Shown: in pieces, positions 1 through 10,142 of the stretch | Numbering within the stretch: the first letter of the stretch is position 1 | How the letters are laid out: each line of letters begins with the position of its first letter | Notes under the pieces: generated by a model | Told to the model about the DNA's origin: nothing | The model's database searches: none | The model's input: the letters and a program-made list of their open reading frames with translations, nothing else | Assembly: GCA_905221605.1 (NCBI GenBank) | Contig: CAJNDS010002230.1 | Span: 298,501 to 362,500 of the forward strand | Origin: Symbiodinium natans | Taxonomy: Eukaryota > Sar > Dinophyceae > Suessiales > Symbiodiniaceae | DNA length: 64,000 bases | Direction of reading: 5' to 3' | Program-made: the position numbers and the translations under genes

Positions 1-1380
1 AAACGCTTCCGCCTCCGAAGAGAAAGACAAGAAGATGATTGATGAGCTCATCCAGAAGGCGCGCTGGGAAGGATTTTTTAAGAGCTTTGCGGGTTTTGGG
101 TTTAGGGTTAAGGGTTTAGGTCTTTCCCATATGCCATAGTAAGGTTCATAAGTTCATAAGACTTCAGCATGTCCAACTCACGGTTTTTTGCCTAAGGTTA
201 CAGAAGCCCGCTAATCCTAGACCTCAAGATCTCCCTTGGCCAAGCCTCGGTTTCTTGCGTGAGAAATCACGCAGCAACGTCAGCTGCAACGACATCCCCG
301 CTTCGCTGGGGTAAGCTGACTACCTTTGAATTGGTGGCTGTGCGTGCTTGGGATTTAAGGAAGGTTCCTACCTCAGCTTCATGAACATGTAGAAGACAAG
401 TTCGAGTTTAAGCAGTGGCGCGGATCCTAGGCCTTCGCGGTTGGGTTGCGAGAATGAGGCGTTTTTTGCACTGGTTTCGGATGGCAAGATGCCGACAAAG
501 ACTGTCACAAGAACTTTCCGACTGCCATGCTCTCGCTCCACCAGCCTGGTTGCCAACTCGACATTTTTCGAATCCTGGACCTTGCAGACCCCATAAACCC
601 TAAAATTCTAAACCCTAAACCATAAACCGTAAACCCTAAACCCGAGCTTTGTTCCTTGCAGCGCTGTGGCTTCCCTTGGCATGAATGCAGATGTCGCTGA
701 CCAGGAGGAGGGTGGCTTCGAGGCCGTCAACGCAGCGCTGAAGATGCGCATTTCTGTGCCTTTGCTGGAAGCGCTTCCCGAGGTTCCTTTGTAGTCTCGT
801 AGCCTTTAGCACAGTGCACATGTCTATATTTGTAAATTCTGCGCCCACGCCACTCAACATACCCGTGCAAGTTCCCTCTTGACCTTGCCCAGCATGCTGT
901 ATTGATATGGGTGGTCGTCAAAATCATGGTCCCTTTTTGGATCCCTATCATAATACGGCACCTAATATTCAGGGTACCCCCAAAAGGGATCATAGTTTTG
1001 ACAACCACCCATATAAGTTTATTGGTCAAGGCTGAGGGCTGATGACCTTTTTTTGAACAGGATTGTGTCTTTCAACAGGTCTTGGGCCCTTTCCAACCTT
1101 TAGCGGAATTTGTCTTGCAGTATGTCAAGCTCCTCCCATCAAGATGGGCTTTTGGTATTGCTTCGTACTGTCTTGAATCATCCTGGCCTCAGCGCACAAA
1201 ATCTAGACCCGGTGGCCACGAGTTGTCTTTCGTACACTACCTAAGTGGAGATCCGAAACCCTCCTTTTATTGCAGGAGATCCTGCAGGCCACGGAGCAGC
1301 ACCTCAGCGTTGAGCTCGCGCGCCTCGCGACGGGCCTGAAGGCTTCCCTGGAAAGCGAGGAGACTGCCATCGAATTTTAA
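1..1380 (+). CDS. 3' part of a multi-exon gene, acidic helical protein (partial)
   Basis: Proposed exons are 1-72, 275-310, 662-782 and 1276-1380. The first is open from the window edge (contains EEKDKKMIDELIQKARWEG). The 36-nt second exon lies between CACGCAG and GGG|GTAAGC. The third (begins AVASLGMNAD, ends PLLEALPE) follows TTCCTTGCAG and ends GAG|GTTCC. The last (begins EILQATEQHL, ends EETAIEF) follows TTTTATTGCAG and ends in TAA. Phases agree across the chain. The donor after position 72 is not canonical (GG|AT), so that boundary is unsure. The 73-661 region starts with TTTAGGG-like repeats (about 95-120) and ends with CCCTAAA-like repeats (595-655), the same layout as in the right half of the window. 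Function not recognised; the protein is charged and probably helical. Confidence 0.6.
905..1014. mobile_element. MITE family 1, intronic copy
   Basis: A 110-bp inverted-repeat element with ends ATATGGGTGGTCGTCAAAA and, on the other strand, ATATGGGTGGTTGTCAAAA. The arms extend through a GGTCCCTTTT-type motif. It lies inside the last intron of the upstream gene. It has no coding capacity. Related copies are at 12997-13144, 26946-27127 and about 56178-56306. Confidence 0.7.
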
Positions 1381-2464
1381 AGGGGAAGGAGCGCTTCTGA
1401 CCGGCTCCAAGGTGCACCCGGAAATTTGGGACACTGGGCCATGACTGTCATAAGCCGCTCAGAGCCGCAAGCATTGTCACTTCGGGGGAAGAGAGGGCCG
1501 AGGAGCCTTGAAGCCTACACATGCACGTATTCGGCTAGCAAGATCGAAGAAGCCCCCCATTCTGCTTGCGAAAAGAGATTCTTTTTCTAAATTTCCAGTT
1601 TTGCCAGGCTGAATGGCTGGTCCGCATCGTCGAAGCAGTTTACGGTCAAAAACCCCTAAACCCAGCAAAAGTTCTACGTCACCCAGCCATGCCATCGAAG
1701 CTCAATTTGGCGTTATTTGCCAGGAGCCAAATGCTCTCTGAGGTTCTAGTATTCCTCGGGGTCGCTGGCTCTTTGGGTATTCTGTGAATATCAGTTTCCT
1801 GCCCACGCAGCATGCTGCGAGTGACAAGACGATTTGGCATGGCCAGTTGCACGATCCGCAATGGATGCAATTTTGCCAAGAGCCAAATGCCCTTTCGAGG
1901 CTTTAGGGAAGCTAGGTTCAAGATTGCATGCCTTCGGGGCAATGCTTCCGCCTAAAAGTTGAATCCGACAAGTATTCCTCGGGGTCGTTGGCTCTTTGGG
2001 TATTCTCTGAGTATATCACTTTCCTGCGAGTAGCGCAGACGGGCGATCTGCCAGCGACATCGTTGAAGCAAAAGCTCTGGATGTGTCTCATGCGGGTCTG
2101 GCTTCTGCAAATGTCTCGACTTGTCTGAGAAGGTATGGATCTCTCGGGACTGGTATCACTTGAATCATTGGTGCCTTTGGACCTATTTTGTGAGGTTTGG
2201 ATACCAGGCGTTATGCAAGGTCAGCATTGTTTGACTTGAGCCAGGGCCACGTCCCAGTTCATAATGCAGTTCAACTGGGCTTTCCTGTCTTGGTAAATCT
2301 GATGCGTGAATTTAGCTTGGTAAATCCTCGACAGAGAGGGTTTTAGAAACTTCGGACTGCCTGAAAGCCACCCGTGGCACCAGCTGTTTCATGGTATTCG
2401 AGAGCTTCTGAGCTGAAAGCTGCCGCGCTCTGCACTGAGTCAATCGTGGCCGCGAACCGCATCG
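1381..2464. repeat. 3' flank with a diverged direct duplication
   Basis: No convincing gene. About 60 bp at 1749-1808 (starting GTATTCCTCGGGGTCG) recurs at 1971-2038 with scattered changes. Each copy is preceded by a related GAGCCAAATGC segment (about 1722 and 1880). This is a segmental duplication about 220 bp apart. Short ORFs on both strands here have no recognisable features. Confidence 0.55.
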
Positions 2465-2835
2465 CCTCTTAAACTGCTGCCTAAATCCTCCACAGAAGGC
2501 CCAGCAAGTATTACGCCTTTTAAACAGCTGCCCAAACCCTCCACAAAAGGCCCAGCAAGTATCAGGCCTCTTAAACTGCTGCCTAAACCCTCCGCAGAAG
2601 GCCCAGCAAGTATTACGCCTTTTAAACTGCTGCCCAAACCCTCCAAAAAAGGCCCAGCAAGTATTACGCCTTTTAAACTGCTGCCCAAACCCTCCAAAAA
2701 AGGCCCAGCAAGTATTAGGCCTCTTAAACTGCTGCCTAACCCTCCGCAGAAGCCCAGCAAGTATTACGCCTCTTAAATTGCTGCCCAGAGGCCCAGCAAG
2801 TATTAGGCTTCTTAAACTGCTGCCTAAACCCTCCA
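2465..2835. repeat. 51-bp minisatellite
   Basis: About seven tandem copies of a 51-bp unit containing AAACTGCTGCC, AACCCTCC and AGGCCCAGCAAGTATTA. Later copies have small deletions. Because 51 is a multiple of three, the minus strand stays open in two frames as a 17-residue repeat (contains LGSSLKGVILAGP). That is a by-product of the period and is not evidence of a protein. Confidence 0.85.
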
Positions 2836-2837
2836 CA

Positions 2838-3158
2838 GAGGGGGGGGCTTGGTTGCGGCTTCAGGGGGGAGCTTTTGGGGGGGGGGGCTTTAAGGGGGCT
2901 TAAAAAGAGGGGCTTAAAGGGGGGGCTTTAAGCCCCTTAAAACGGGGGGGCCTTAAAGGGGGGCTTTAAGGGGGCTTTAAAGGGGGGCTTTAAGGGGGTT
3001 TTAAAGGGGGGCTTCAAGGGGGGCTTAAAGGGGGGCTAAAGGGGGGCTTAAAGGGGGCTTGAAGGGGGCGGCTTAAGGGGGGCTTAAGGGGGCTTAAAGG
3101 GGGGGCTTAAGGGGGGGGCTTAAGGAGGGCTTAAAGGGGGGGGTTGAGGGAGGGCTTA
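2838..3158. repeat. GGGGGCTTTAA low-complexity array
   Basis: About 320 bp of irregular GGGGG(G)CTTTAA/GGCTTAAAGG units, almost free of other sequence and ending two bases before the candidate LTR. Runs of five or more G make G-quadruplexes likely. A similar (GGGGCTTTA)n array occurs at 58365-58680. Confidence 0.85.
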
Positions 3159-3160
3159 AG

Positions 3161-3374
3161 TGTTAGGATGATTGGTCAGATCACCTTTGTATCCACACAG
3201 AGATGCATTGGTCATCAGAGGATTGCTGGATCAACTTTGGCTCAAGTCGGAAAACATTGAGCTCGAGTGATTGCATCACACAGCAGAGTTTGTGCTTGTT
3301 GATTGTGCTTGATTGAACTGAGCAGTTCTGAGATCACCTGATTGAACAGACGATTTCGCTTTTGTAAAATTTCA
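3161..3374 (+). repeat. Candidate 5' LTR
   Basis: Starts TGTTAGGATG and ends AAAATTTCA, giving the TG...CA ends expected of an LTR. It sits directly between the G-rich array and a primer-binding-site match. The 214-bp length suits a small copia LTR. No second copy was found, so the call rests on the ends and on the PBS position. Confidence 0.5.
3236..3246 (+). other. Possible relict of dinoflagellate spliced leader 3' end
   Basis: TTTGGCTCAAG equals the last 11 nt of the conserved dinoflagellate spliced leader. Bases further upstream do not match well. It lies inside the candidate LTR. An 11-nt match could be chance at the few-percent level in a window this size. Confidence 0.2.
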
Positions 3375-3386
3375 TGGTAGCGGAGC
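3375..3386 (+). other. Candidate primer-binding site
   Basis: TGGTAGCGGAGC begins immediately after the candidate LTR's CA end. It differs by one base from TGGTAGCAGAGC, a common retroelement PBS complementary to the 3' end of a tRNA-Met. Confidence 0.5.
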
Positions 3387-3431
3387 ACTGGACGAAGTCC
3401 AAGGGCTCCTGAAAGATTGTCTAGATTCGTG

Positions 3432-6404
3432 ATGGCAGTATTTGGAAACTTTCAAGGTCTAGGAGGAGAAATCAAATTGTTTCCTCCACCGATTTTCCAT
3501 GGTGAGTCCGAGAAATGGGAAGATTGGAGCTGGCAATTGAAGTCGTATGTTTCCTTGTACAAACCTGTAGCCCAGTCATTGATGGACAGACTGGAAGGTA
3601 CTTATGACCCCTGCATTGACCAGCACTTGGAAGATTTCGAAGCAGCAAACTGTCCGAATCAAAGGTTAGTTGATTTCAGCAGACAATTGCACTATCTTCT
3701 TGCACAGATCACAGATGGCCCCGCCAGATTGGTCGTGAGATTGAACGAAGGCGGAAATGGTTTTGAGACTTGGAGGCAGTTGTACGAACGTTTTGCATTG
3801 CCTGACAGAGCCAGGGGAGTGAGCTTGTTGAGCAGATTGCTGGACTTCAGATTCAGAGACGCCTCATTCGAAGCGGATTTGACGGAGTTTATTTCATTGA
3901 AGAACAAGCATGAGAAAGCCACAGGGAAGCTCCTGGATGATGACCTATTGGTCACTCTGATGGTCAACAAAACCTCAGGCGCATTGCAGCAACATTTGCG
4001 CCTCAACGTTGATGCATTGACCACGTTTTCCGATGTTGTACAGATTGTGAAACAGTACTACCAGAGCAGGCGTTTAGCCAATTGGAGGTCACCAAACTCT
4101 TCAGAGGGACCAGTTCCCATGGACATAGGTGCATTGAAAGGAAAAGGAAAAGGATTCAAAGGCTACAAAGGAAAGGGCAAAGGATTCAAAGGAAAGAGCA
4201 AAGGATACAAAGGAAAAGGCAAAGGAAAGAATTGGAAAGGCAAAGGAAAGAAAGGATGCCACAAAGGCTCAGGAAAAGGAAAAGGAAAAGGAAAAGGAGG
4301 AAAGATTGGAAAAGGGCCCGACTCAGGAACAGGATGTTTCATTTGTGGTTCGCAGTCGCATTGGAGCAAGCATTGCCCTCAGAACCGACAGTCAGTGATT
4401 GCAGAGAGTGGAGAGCTAGGATATGAATGCACAGAAGAAGAGAATTGGCCTGAAGACACTGTTGACACCAGCTGGTGGTATGACGATTGGCAGAGCGCTT
4501 TGTACAGTGAAGAAGACTGGACGTATTGGGACGACGATTCCTGGTACGGTCAGGATTGGCATGATTCCTCTCAGGACTGGTCTGAGGATTGGTCTGATTG
4601 GAACTCAGGTGCGCAACCGGTTTTTGCTGCCACTGGCAGTGCATTGAGCAGAGAGGTACCCAACGCAGGCTCGCCACCATTGGCGACCCAAGAGACTGCA
4701 GCAGCAGTCACCATTGAGAGCACAGAGCGGAGTGAAGAGAGAGAATCATTGACTCCTCAGCTTGCTTCGAACAATCCATTGCTTGAGAGCCCCAGAAGGT
4801 CTAGTGCAGCCCCCAGGCCTGTGAGACCCAGCCTTGCAAGTAGATTGTTCGTAGGAGCTTTGATGCTGATTGGAACATTGTCAGCCTCTGTTCCTCCACA
4901 TCCTCGCAGTGCAGATGATGTGATTGTCGACAGAATGATTGGCAGTCACACTCCACATGATGACAGTAGCAGTGAGTCAAGCATTGAAGGTCAGAGTGAG
5001 CTAGTGCCGAACCCAACTGGCATTGGGATTGATCGCTTGTCTGATTTCCACACACAGTCAGGCATTGTCGACAGGAGTTGGATTTTGTTTGATTCTGGCG
5101 CATCAGCAAATTGCTGTCCACCTTGGTTCGCATCGGACTATCCATTGCACCCAGTAGGCAGTGATTGCCCGGCGCTTAGAAGCATCTCAGGCAAGACATT
5201 GTCCATCTTGGGGAAGCGTATTGTTGAACTTGACTGCAATGGCCACTCATTGTGCGTGCAGTTCTATGTTTGTGAGCACATTCCTTTCCCATTGGTCAGT
5301 GTGTCTAGATTCTTGCTTCAAGATTTTTGGACAATCATGGCAAAGGATTTCATGGCATTGATGACACCGTCAAATCAAACCGTGCCTATTGTTCGGCAAG
5401 GCACCTTGGTGTATCTCACCCCTACTGTCATTCCCTACTCAGCCTATTCAGGCCCTCGAACTGCATTGGAAATCAGTAGCTTCATGGATGACCTCGATCT
5501 TGAGACCATTGATCTTGAGTTGAGAGGCATCACTGATTCCACTCATTGTGAGTATGATCATCTTTCAAAGATTTCTTCATTGGTTGCGATGGCACAAGCT
5601 AGAGCAAGATCCAAACCAGCGTTCGCCAGAACCGTTGCAGCCAAAAGAAAAGCAACAAAGAACATGGATTATTGGGAGATTGATGATCCAAACTGCCTCC
5701 TGATCAGGCATCATGTGAAAACAAGACGAGCTATGTTCGGATTGACTCGTCTTCGTAGCTCGTTGCCTGTTGCTGAGGCCAGATTGACTGGCGCACGCGT
5801 CACTAAGGTGCGGTATAAGGATGGTACCGAGCAGGTCTATCGCGATGCAGATTGGAGATCTCTTGAGGATCCGGATGCTGCATTGTCTGGTGATTGGACG
5901 GGCACCACTGAGTTTGCATTGTATCCGGCTAGCGGACAGCTAGAAACCGGCGCGAAACGCACACGCGAACGCACGCGTCCGCAAGATGCATTGTCTTCTT
6001 CGCCCCGCCCGACCCGCCCCATTGAGAGTGTTCCGAGCCGAGGGACCGAGAAAGAATCAAAGAAAGTTCGCATTGTCTCGAAACAGCCGGAAAAACCGCA
6101 ATCCGCGACTCGCTCTGCCCCTTCGACATTGGAACAAGTGTCACGCGGAGAGCCGCAGCTTGGAGATAGCGAGATTGCTATTCTCAGAAGACTTCGCTCG
6201 ATTGGCGAGTTCAATGCGAAAATGCGTGAAGATTTGGTGCGGCTCTATCACACTCTCGATTCGACCACAAGCAAAGAGCGAACCACCGACTATTGGCTTC
6301 AGTTACCAAACTATTGGGTTCGTATGGTTCATCAGAAACGTACAGACGTACAGATATTGTGCACCCGGATGATGAGCCTTCCCCAATTGCAGAACAGAGC
6401 CTAG
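3432..6404 (+). CDS. copia Gag and protease polyprotein (broken)
   Basis: The first ATG of the open frame is at 3432; the frame is open slightly further upstream. The N-terminal part is a copia-type Gag. A long Lys/Gly-rich basic run (about 4135-4320) leads to a CCHC zinc knuckle at 4335-4376 (Cys-x2-Cys-x4-His-x4-Cys). An acidic Trp/Asp/Glu-rich segment follows (about 4430-4600). The aspartic protease motif DSGA is at 5091-5102. The frame then runs through a charged linker and stops at a TAG after a frameshift near 6345, where the neighbouring frame continues with coding character. Gag packages RNA; the protease matures the polyprotein. Ile and Leu codon choice follows the ATTG bias described below. 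Confidence 0.85.
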   Translation: MAVFGNFQGLGGEIKLFPPPIFHGESEKWEDWSWQLKSYVSLYKPVAQSLMDRLEGTYDPCIDQHLEDFEAANCPNQRLVDFSRQLHYLLAQITDGPARLVVRLNEGGNGFETWRQLYERFALPDRARGVSLLSRLLDFRFRDASFEADLTEFISLKNKHEKATGKLLDDDLLVTLMVNKTSGALQQHLRLNVDALTTFSDVVQIVKQYYQSRRLANWRSPNSSEGPVPMDIGALKGKGKGFKGYKGKGKGFKGKSKGYKGKGKGKNWKGKGKKGCHKGSGKGKGKGKGGKIGKGPDSGTGCFICGSQSHWSKHCPQNRQSVIAESGELGYECTEEENWPEDTVDTSWWYDDWQSALYSEEDWTYWDDDSWYGQDWHDSSQDWSEDWSDWNSGAQPVFAATGSALSREVPNAGSPPLATQETAAAVTIESTERSEERESLTPQLASNNPLLESPRRSSAAPRPVRPSLASRLFVGALMLIGTLSASVPPHPRSADDVIVDRMIGSHTPHDDSSSESSIEGQSELVPNPTGIGIDRLSDFHTQSGIVDRSWILFDSGASANCCPPWFASDYPLHPVGSDCPALRSISGKTLSILGKRIVELDCNGHSLCVQFYVCEHIPFPLVSVSRFLLQDFWTIMAKDFMALMTPSNQTVPIVRQGTLVYLTPTVIPYSAYSGPRTALEISSFMDDLDLETIDLELRGITDSTHCEYDHLSKISSLVAMAQARARSKPAFARTVAAKRKATKNMDYWEIDDPNCLLIRHHVKTRRAMFGLTRLRSSLPVAEARLTGARVTKVRYKDGTEQVYRDADWRSLEDPDAALSGDWTGTTEFALYPASGQLETGAKRTRERTRPQDALSSSPRPTRPIESVPSRGTEKESKKVRIVSKQPEKPQSATRSAPSTLEQVSRGEPQLGDSEIAILRRLRSIGEFNAKMREDLVRLYHTLDSTTSKERTTDYWLQLPNYWVRMVHQKRTDVQILCTRMMSLPQLQNRA

Positions 6405-6505
6405 GCGATTTGCTTACTGCTGAGCGTTACACATACATTGTGGAATCGCAGTTCCCTGAGTTGAACGGCTCAGAGATTGAAGACCTGTGGTGCACCATGC
6501 TTTGA
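6345..6505 (+). pseudogene. pol linker in a shifted frame
   Basis: Between the stop at 6404 and the integrase frame, coding character moves to another frame (contains DDEPSPIAEQSLGDLLTAER and ELNGSEIEDLW). It then shifts back near 6490. Two compensating frameshifts in about 150 bp mark a decayed copy, or sequencing error. Confidence 0.6.
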
Positions 6506-8912
6506 TCCTGATGGTGTTGAAACGGAACCTAAGGCAGATCCCAGGCGAGAATTGTATCATGTTTGGAGAGGCTTTGTTTTCTTCGCTTCGGTGCCTATTG
6601 AGGTAGGAAGGCCCATTCAGGACACTGATGACAAGCATGCTAGAGTTGCCAAAGGATTGAAGGTTCCTGGTGAACCATCAGCCTCAGAAAGAGCCCAACA
6701 TGAATTGACACATTTGCCTTTCAGAGATTGGTGTCCTCATTGTGTCAAGTCACAAGGTCGTCATGGTCCTGCAAAGAAACAGTCAGATAGACAGCCTGTG
6801 ATTCAGGTTGACTATTGCTTCCAAGCTACACATCCAGATCTCCCATTGAGAAAGATCTTGTCAGCTTGTGATGTTCAGACTGGTTTGGGCATGGCTGTGA
6901 TTGTTCCATCAAAAGGTGAGAACAACTATGCAGTAGCCGAATTGAAGAAATTCATCTACGAGTGCGGAAGAACTTTTGGCATTCTGCAGTATGACCAAGA
7001 ATCCCCATTGAAGAATGTCTGCCAAAGAGTCTGCGCTGAACTAGGTGGATTGAGTCTTCGTGCTGCGCCCAAATCACACCCACAAAGTAGTGGTTCGGTA
7101 GGTCAGATGCAAAGGACATTGTATGGTCAGGTTCGCACTTTGATTGCCCAAGTTGAGCAAAACTTGAACATTCAGATCACTTCAGATCATGTTTTGTACC
7201 CCTGGGCATTGAAGCATGCACAATGGCTATTGAACCGATACCTTGTTCATTCTGACAGCTGCACGTCTTATTACAGACGATGGAACCGAAACTATGAAGG
7301 TGGATTGTGTCAGTTTGCAGAGGTTGTTCATGCCAAAGTGATTGGTGGTCACGCGGTTAGAAAAGCCGACATCCCTTGGAAGTCAGCATTGTGGCTAGGA
7401 AGAGACACTGAGGCAGATGAGATCATTGTTGCCACTGACGAAGGAGTGACTAAGGTCAGGACAGTCAGAAGGACTCCTCCTTCTCAGCATTGGCAGCCCG
7501 ACATTGTCAATGGACTCAAGGCTCTTCCTTGGAAGCCCAAGACTGATGGCGAACACACTACCGAGGTTGTATTGCCTAAGTCGTTGACTGTAATAGGAAA
7601 GGTTCGAGACCCCCCGGGATTGACGCCACCTGTAGAGCCCAAAGAAGTTGTCAGGACCGAAAACCTCAAAACAGAGCCATTGCAACTTGAGGACATGCCA
7701 GAGAGAAGAGCTGACACGTCAATTGCTGAACAACCTGCATCTTCCTCCGCAGGAATTGTAAGGCCCGCTGAAGCTGCGGAAGACGAGAGAGCAGCTAAGT
7801 CTCTTCGCATTGACCCCGAGGCTCCTGTAGCAGAACCATCACCAAAGTCTAGGAAGATTGCTGCAGTCATGCAGCTGATTGGTGCTACTGTAGGAGTAAA
7901 CAAAGCTATCACCAAGGATGGCATTGAGGTTCCAGTTCACGTCAACTACGATGAAGAAGAGTATCGCACTGAATTGAAGCTCACAGAACCTATCATTTGG
8001 GACATCACGCGTGAGTACCCTGAATTGGCCCAAAAGAAAGGAATGGACCACGAAATGGGCTCCATGAAGGATTTCAACGTGTACACTGAGGTCCCAATTG
8101 AAAAATGTACAGAAGAGCAAATCAGCAATGCCATTGGAGTTCGTTGGGTGAAAAGATGGAAGACGGACACGGAATTGCGAATGAGATTGGTCGTTCAAGG
8201 TTGTTATCAAGATGCGACGAAGCTAGACACAGATTCATTGTTTGCAAGCACGCCTTCGCTTGTGACGATGAGATTGCTTCTTGTCATGGCCTTAGCTCGC
8301 AATTGGTCTATCAGCCTTGCAGATATCTCAACCGTATTTCTTCACGCCGCTATTGGCGCAGGTGAAGAGATTTTCGTCGTTCCTCCTGCAGAATACTATC
8401 CAACGAGAAATTGTCTGTGGAAACTCAACAGGGCTATGTATGGACTCAAGCAAAGTCCACGATTGTGGCAAGAACATTTTGCTAAGACCATGCAAAAGCT
8501 GGGATGCCGGCGCTGCAAGTCCGATAGCAACTTGTATTGTCACTCTTCGAAACAGCTCTATGTTTTGGCGTATGTTGATGATTTGATGATTGTAGGAGAC
8601 CCCGAACAGTCCAAAGCTTTCATTGATTCTCTCAACAAAGAGCTTCTTGTGAAGATCACTGGACGATTGGAAGCAGGGAGCGAGCATTCCTTTCTAGGAC
8701 GGAATCTGCGCCATAACGGAGATTCCATCGACATCCTCATGTCTCAGCAGTACATTGAAGAGATTCTGAAGCTTTATAGCATGAACTCTAGCTCGAACAT
8801 TGTGAACACCACAGGCTCCTCAGCCCTGAAGAGAGTTCAAGATTCTGACACCCCGCTTGACAAAGAGGAGCGCTCGAAGTTTCGCACAGCAGTTGGAAAA
8901 TTGCTTGGCTAG
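6490..8912 (+). CDS. copia integrase and reverse transcriptase (broken)
   Basis: The integrase zinc-binding HHCC is present: His at 6699 and 6711, Cys at 6732 and 6741. Catalytic Asp codons are at 6810 (QVDY) and 6993 (YDQES). The third catalytic residue, expected as Glu 36 codons after the second Asp, is Gly at 7101-7103 in an otherwise conserved context (SSGSVGQMQR). The reverse transcriptase has its first Asp at 8322 (LADIST) and the YVDD box at 8571-8582. The frame ends prematurely at 8910-8912 because about one base is missing; RT continues in another frame. This protein would copy and integrate the element, but this copy cannot. Confidence 0.9.
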
Positions 8913-9571
8913 CGTTTGTAAGGCCTGATTGTTCCTACGCGGTGAAGGAGCTCAGTCGTGATGTGAAAGGACCCACATTGGAGAGCCTCGCCAAGCTTAA
9001 GCATTTGTTGAGGTATCTTAACGGTACTCGGCACACGGTGCTTCGATTGAGACCGACTCATATGTTGACAGATTGGAAGTCGAGCCTGGAGCTCGTTTGC
9101 TTTGTCGACAGTGATTGGGCCGGTTGCTCGAAGACAAGAAAGTCGACGAGCGGAAGCACGGTGCAATTGCTTGGCTCACCCATAGTGCACACATCTCGCA
9201 CACAGGCTACCGTAGCATTGTCTTCCGGCGAAGCAGAACTGTATGCTATTGGCCAAGGCATTAACGAAGCATTGTACGTAAAGTCGATCATCCTCGAAGC
9301 AGAATTTGCGCGCAAGGTGCGAATTACTGTTCACACGGATAGCACGGCTGGAAAGTCTATTGCCTCACGGTTTGGAACGGGCAAGCGTACAAAACACGTT
9401 GAGCTTAGGTACTTGTACATGCAGAATCTGATTGACGCAGGCATGCTGCGAGTGTGCAAGATTGGCACAAAGGACAATTGTGCTGATCTCCTCACGAAGT
9501 ATGTGTCCACGGAGACATTGCAGTCTCTGTTGAATCGCTTGGGATTGATCCGAAACGACTTCCGATTGTGA
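8908..9571 (+). CDS. copia RT tail and RNase H (frameshifted)
   Basis: Continues the RT thumb (VKELSRDV, LRYLNGTRH) and then the RNase H domain. Acidic residues are in FVDSDWAG (Asp 9107), SSGEAELYA (Glu 9230) and HTDSTAGKS (Asp 9338). It ends with the usual tail ELRYLYMQNL...DLLTKYV and a TGA at 9569-9571. It is separated from 6490-8912 by a single-base frameshift around 8905. Confidence 0.88.
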
Positions 9572-9670
9572 CTGAAGCACTGGCATCGTTTCACTTACCC
9601 TTAAAAAGATTGTTTCACATGTTCCTTTTGGCATTGCATGTTCAGTCTTCACATGTTACATGTTCTGACT

Positions 9671-9701
9671 GAGGGACCGAGAGAGAGAGAAGAAGAAGAG
9701 C
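9671..9701 (+). other. Polypurine tract-like run
   Basis: A purine-rich run, GAGGGACCGAGAGAGAGAGA and onward, lies about 100 bp after the RNase H stop. That is the place expected for a polypurine tract, but no LTR start follows it. Confidence 0.35.
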
Positions 9702-10142
9702 ATTGGCATTGACAAACATTGTCTGCGTTGCTGCTTGTGTCACATGGGGACATGTATTGGTTTCGCGTTTTGATTCCTTACATTGCTTCGCATACGCCAT
9801 GCCCAGGCTGCAAACAAAAGATTGCATGCGTCAGCACTCATTGCACAACGAAAACTCGCCCTTACAAGCAACAACACATTGACCACACGCAACAACGCAT
9901 TTTACAGCAGCATAGTGTTTAGAGTAGAACCTCTCTAACTAGCACATTGTACATAGATTGATTCTTTCAAGCTTTCCCAGTATTTTATTTTCTCCTTTAG
10001 GATTTTCCGATTTTCCTTTTAGGTGAATTGTGATCTTGGAAGTTCTTTTGGGAATTTGTCTTTTGTTGCATTCTCTGCTGTGATTGCAGTCACGAGAGCA
10101 TTCCTTTTGGGCATTGCGCACCTCCGAAGCCTCATTGCTGCC
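9702..10142 (+). other. ATTG-rich spacer
   Basis: No gene recognised. It contains frequent CATTG words and a pyrimidine-rich stretch ending TTTTCCTTTTAG at about 10010-10021, which resembles a 3' splice site just before the next ORF. Confidence 0.4.

Noticed and set aside
2312-2836. 174-residue minus-strand ORF with 17-residue repeats
   Set aside because: The 51-bp minisatellite keeps any frame open; two frames are open at once and there are no start or splice features.
3692-9903. Many minus-strand ORFs of 60-146 codons over the retroelement
   Set aside because: Shadows of the plus-strand gag-pol frames; no own motifs.
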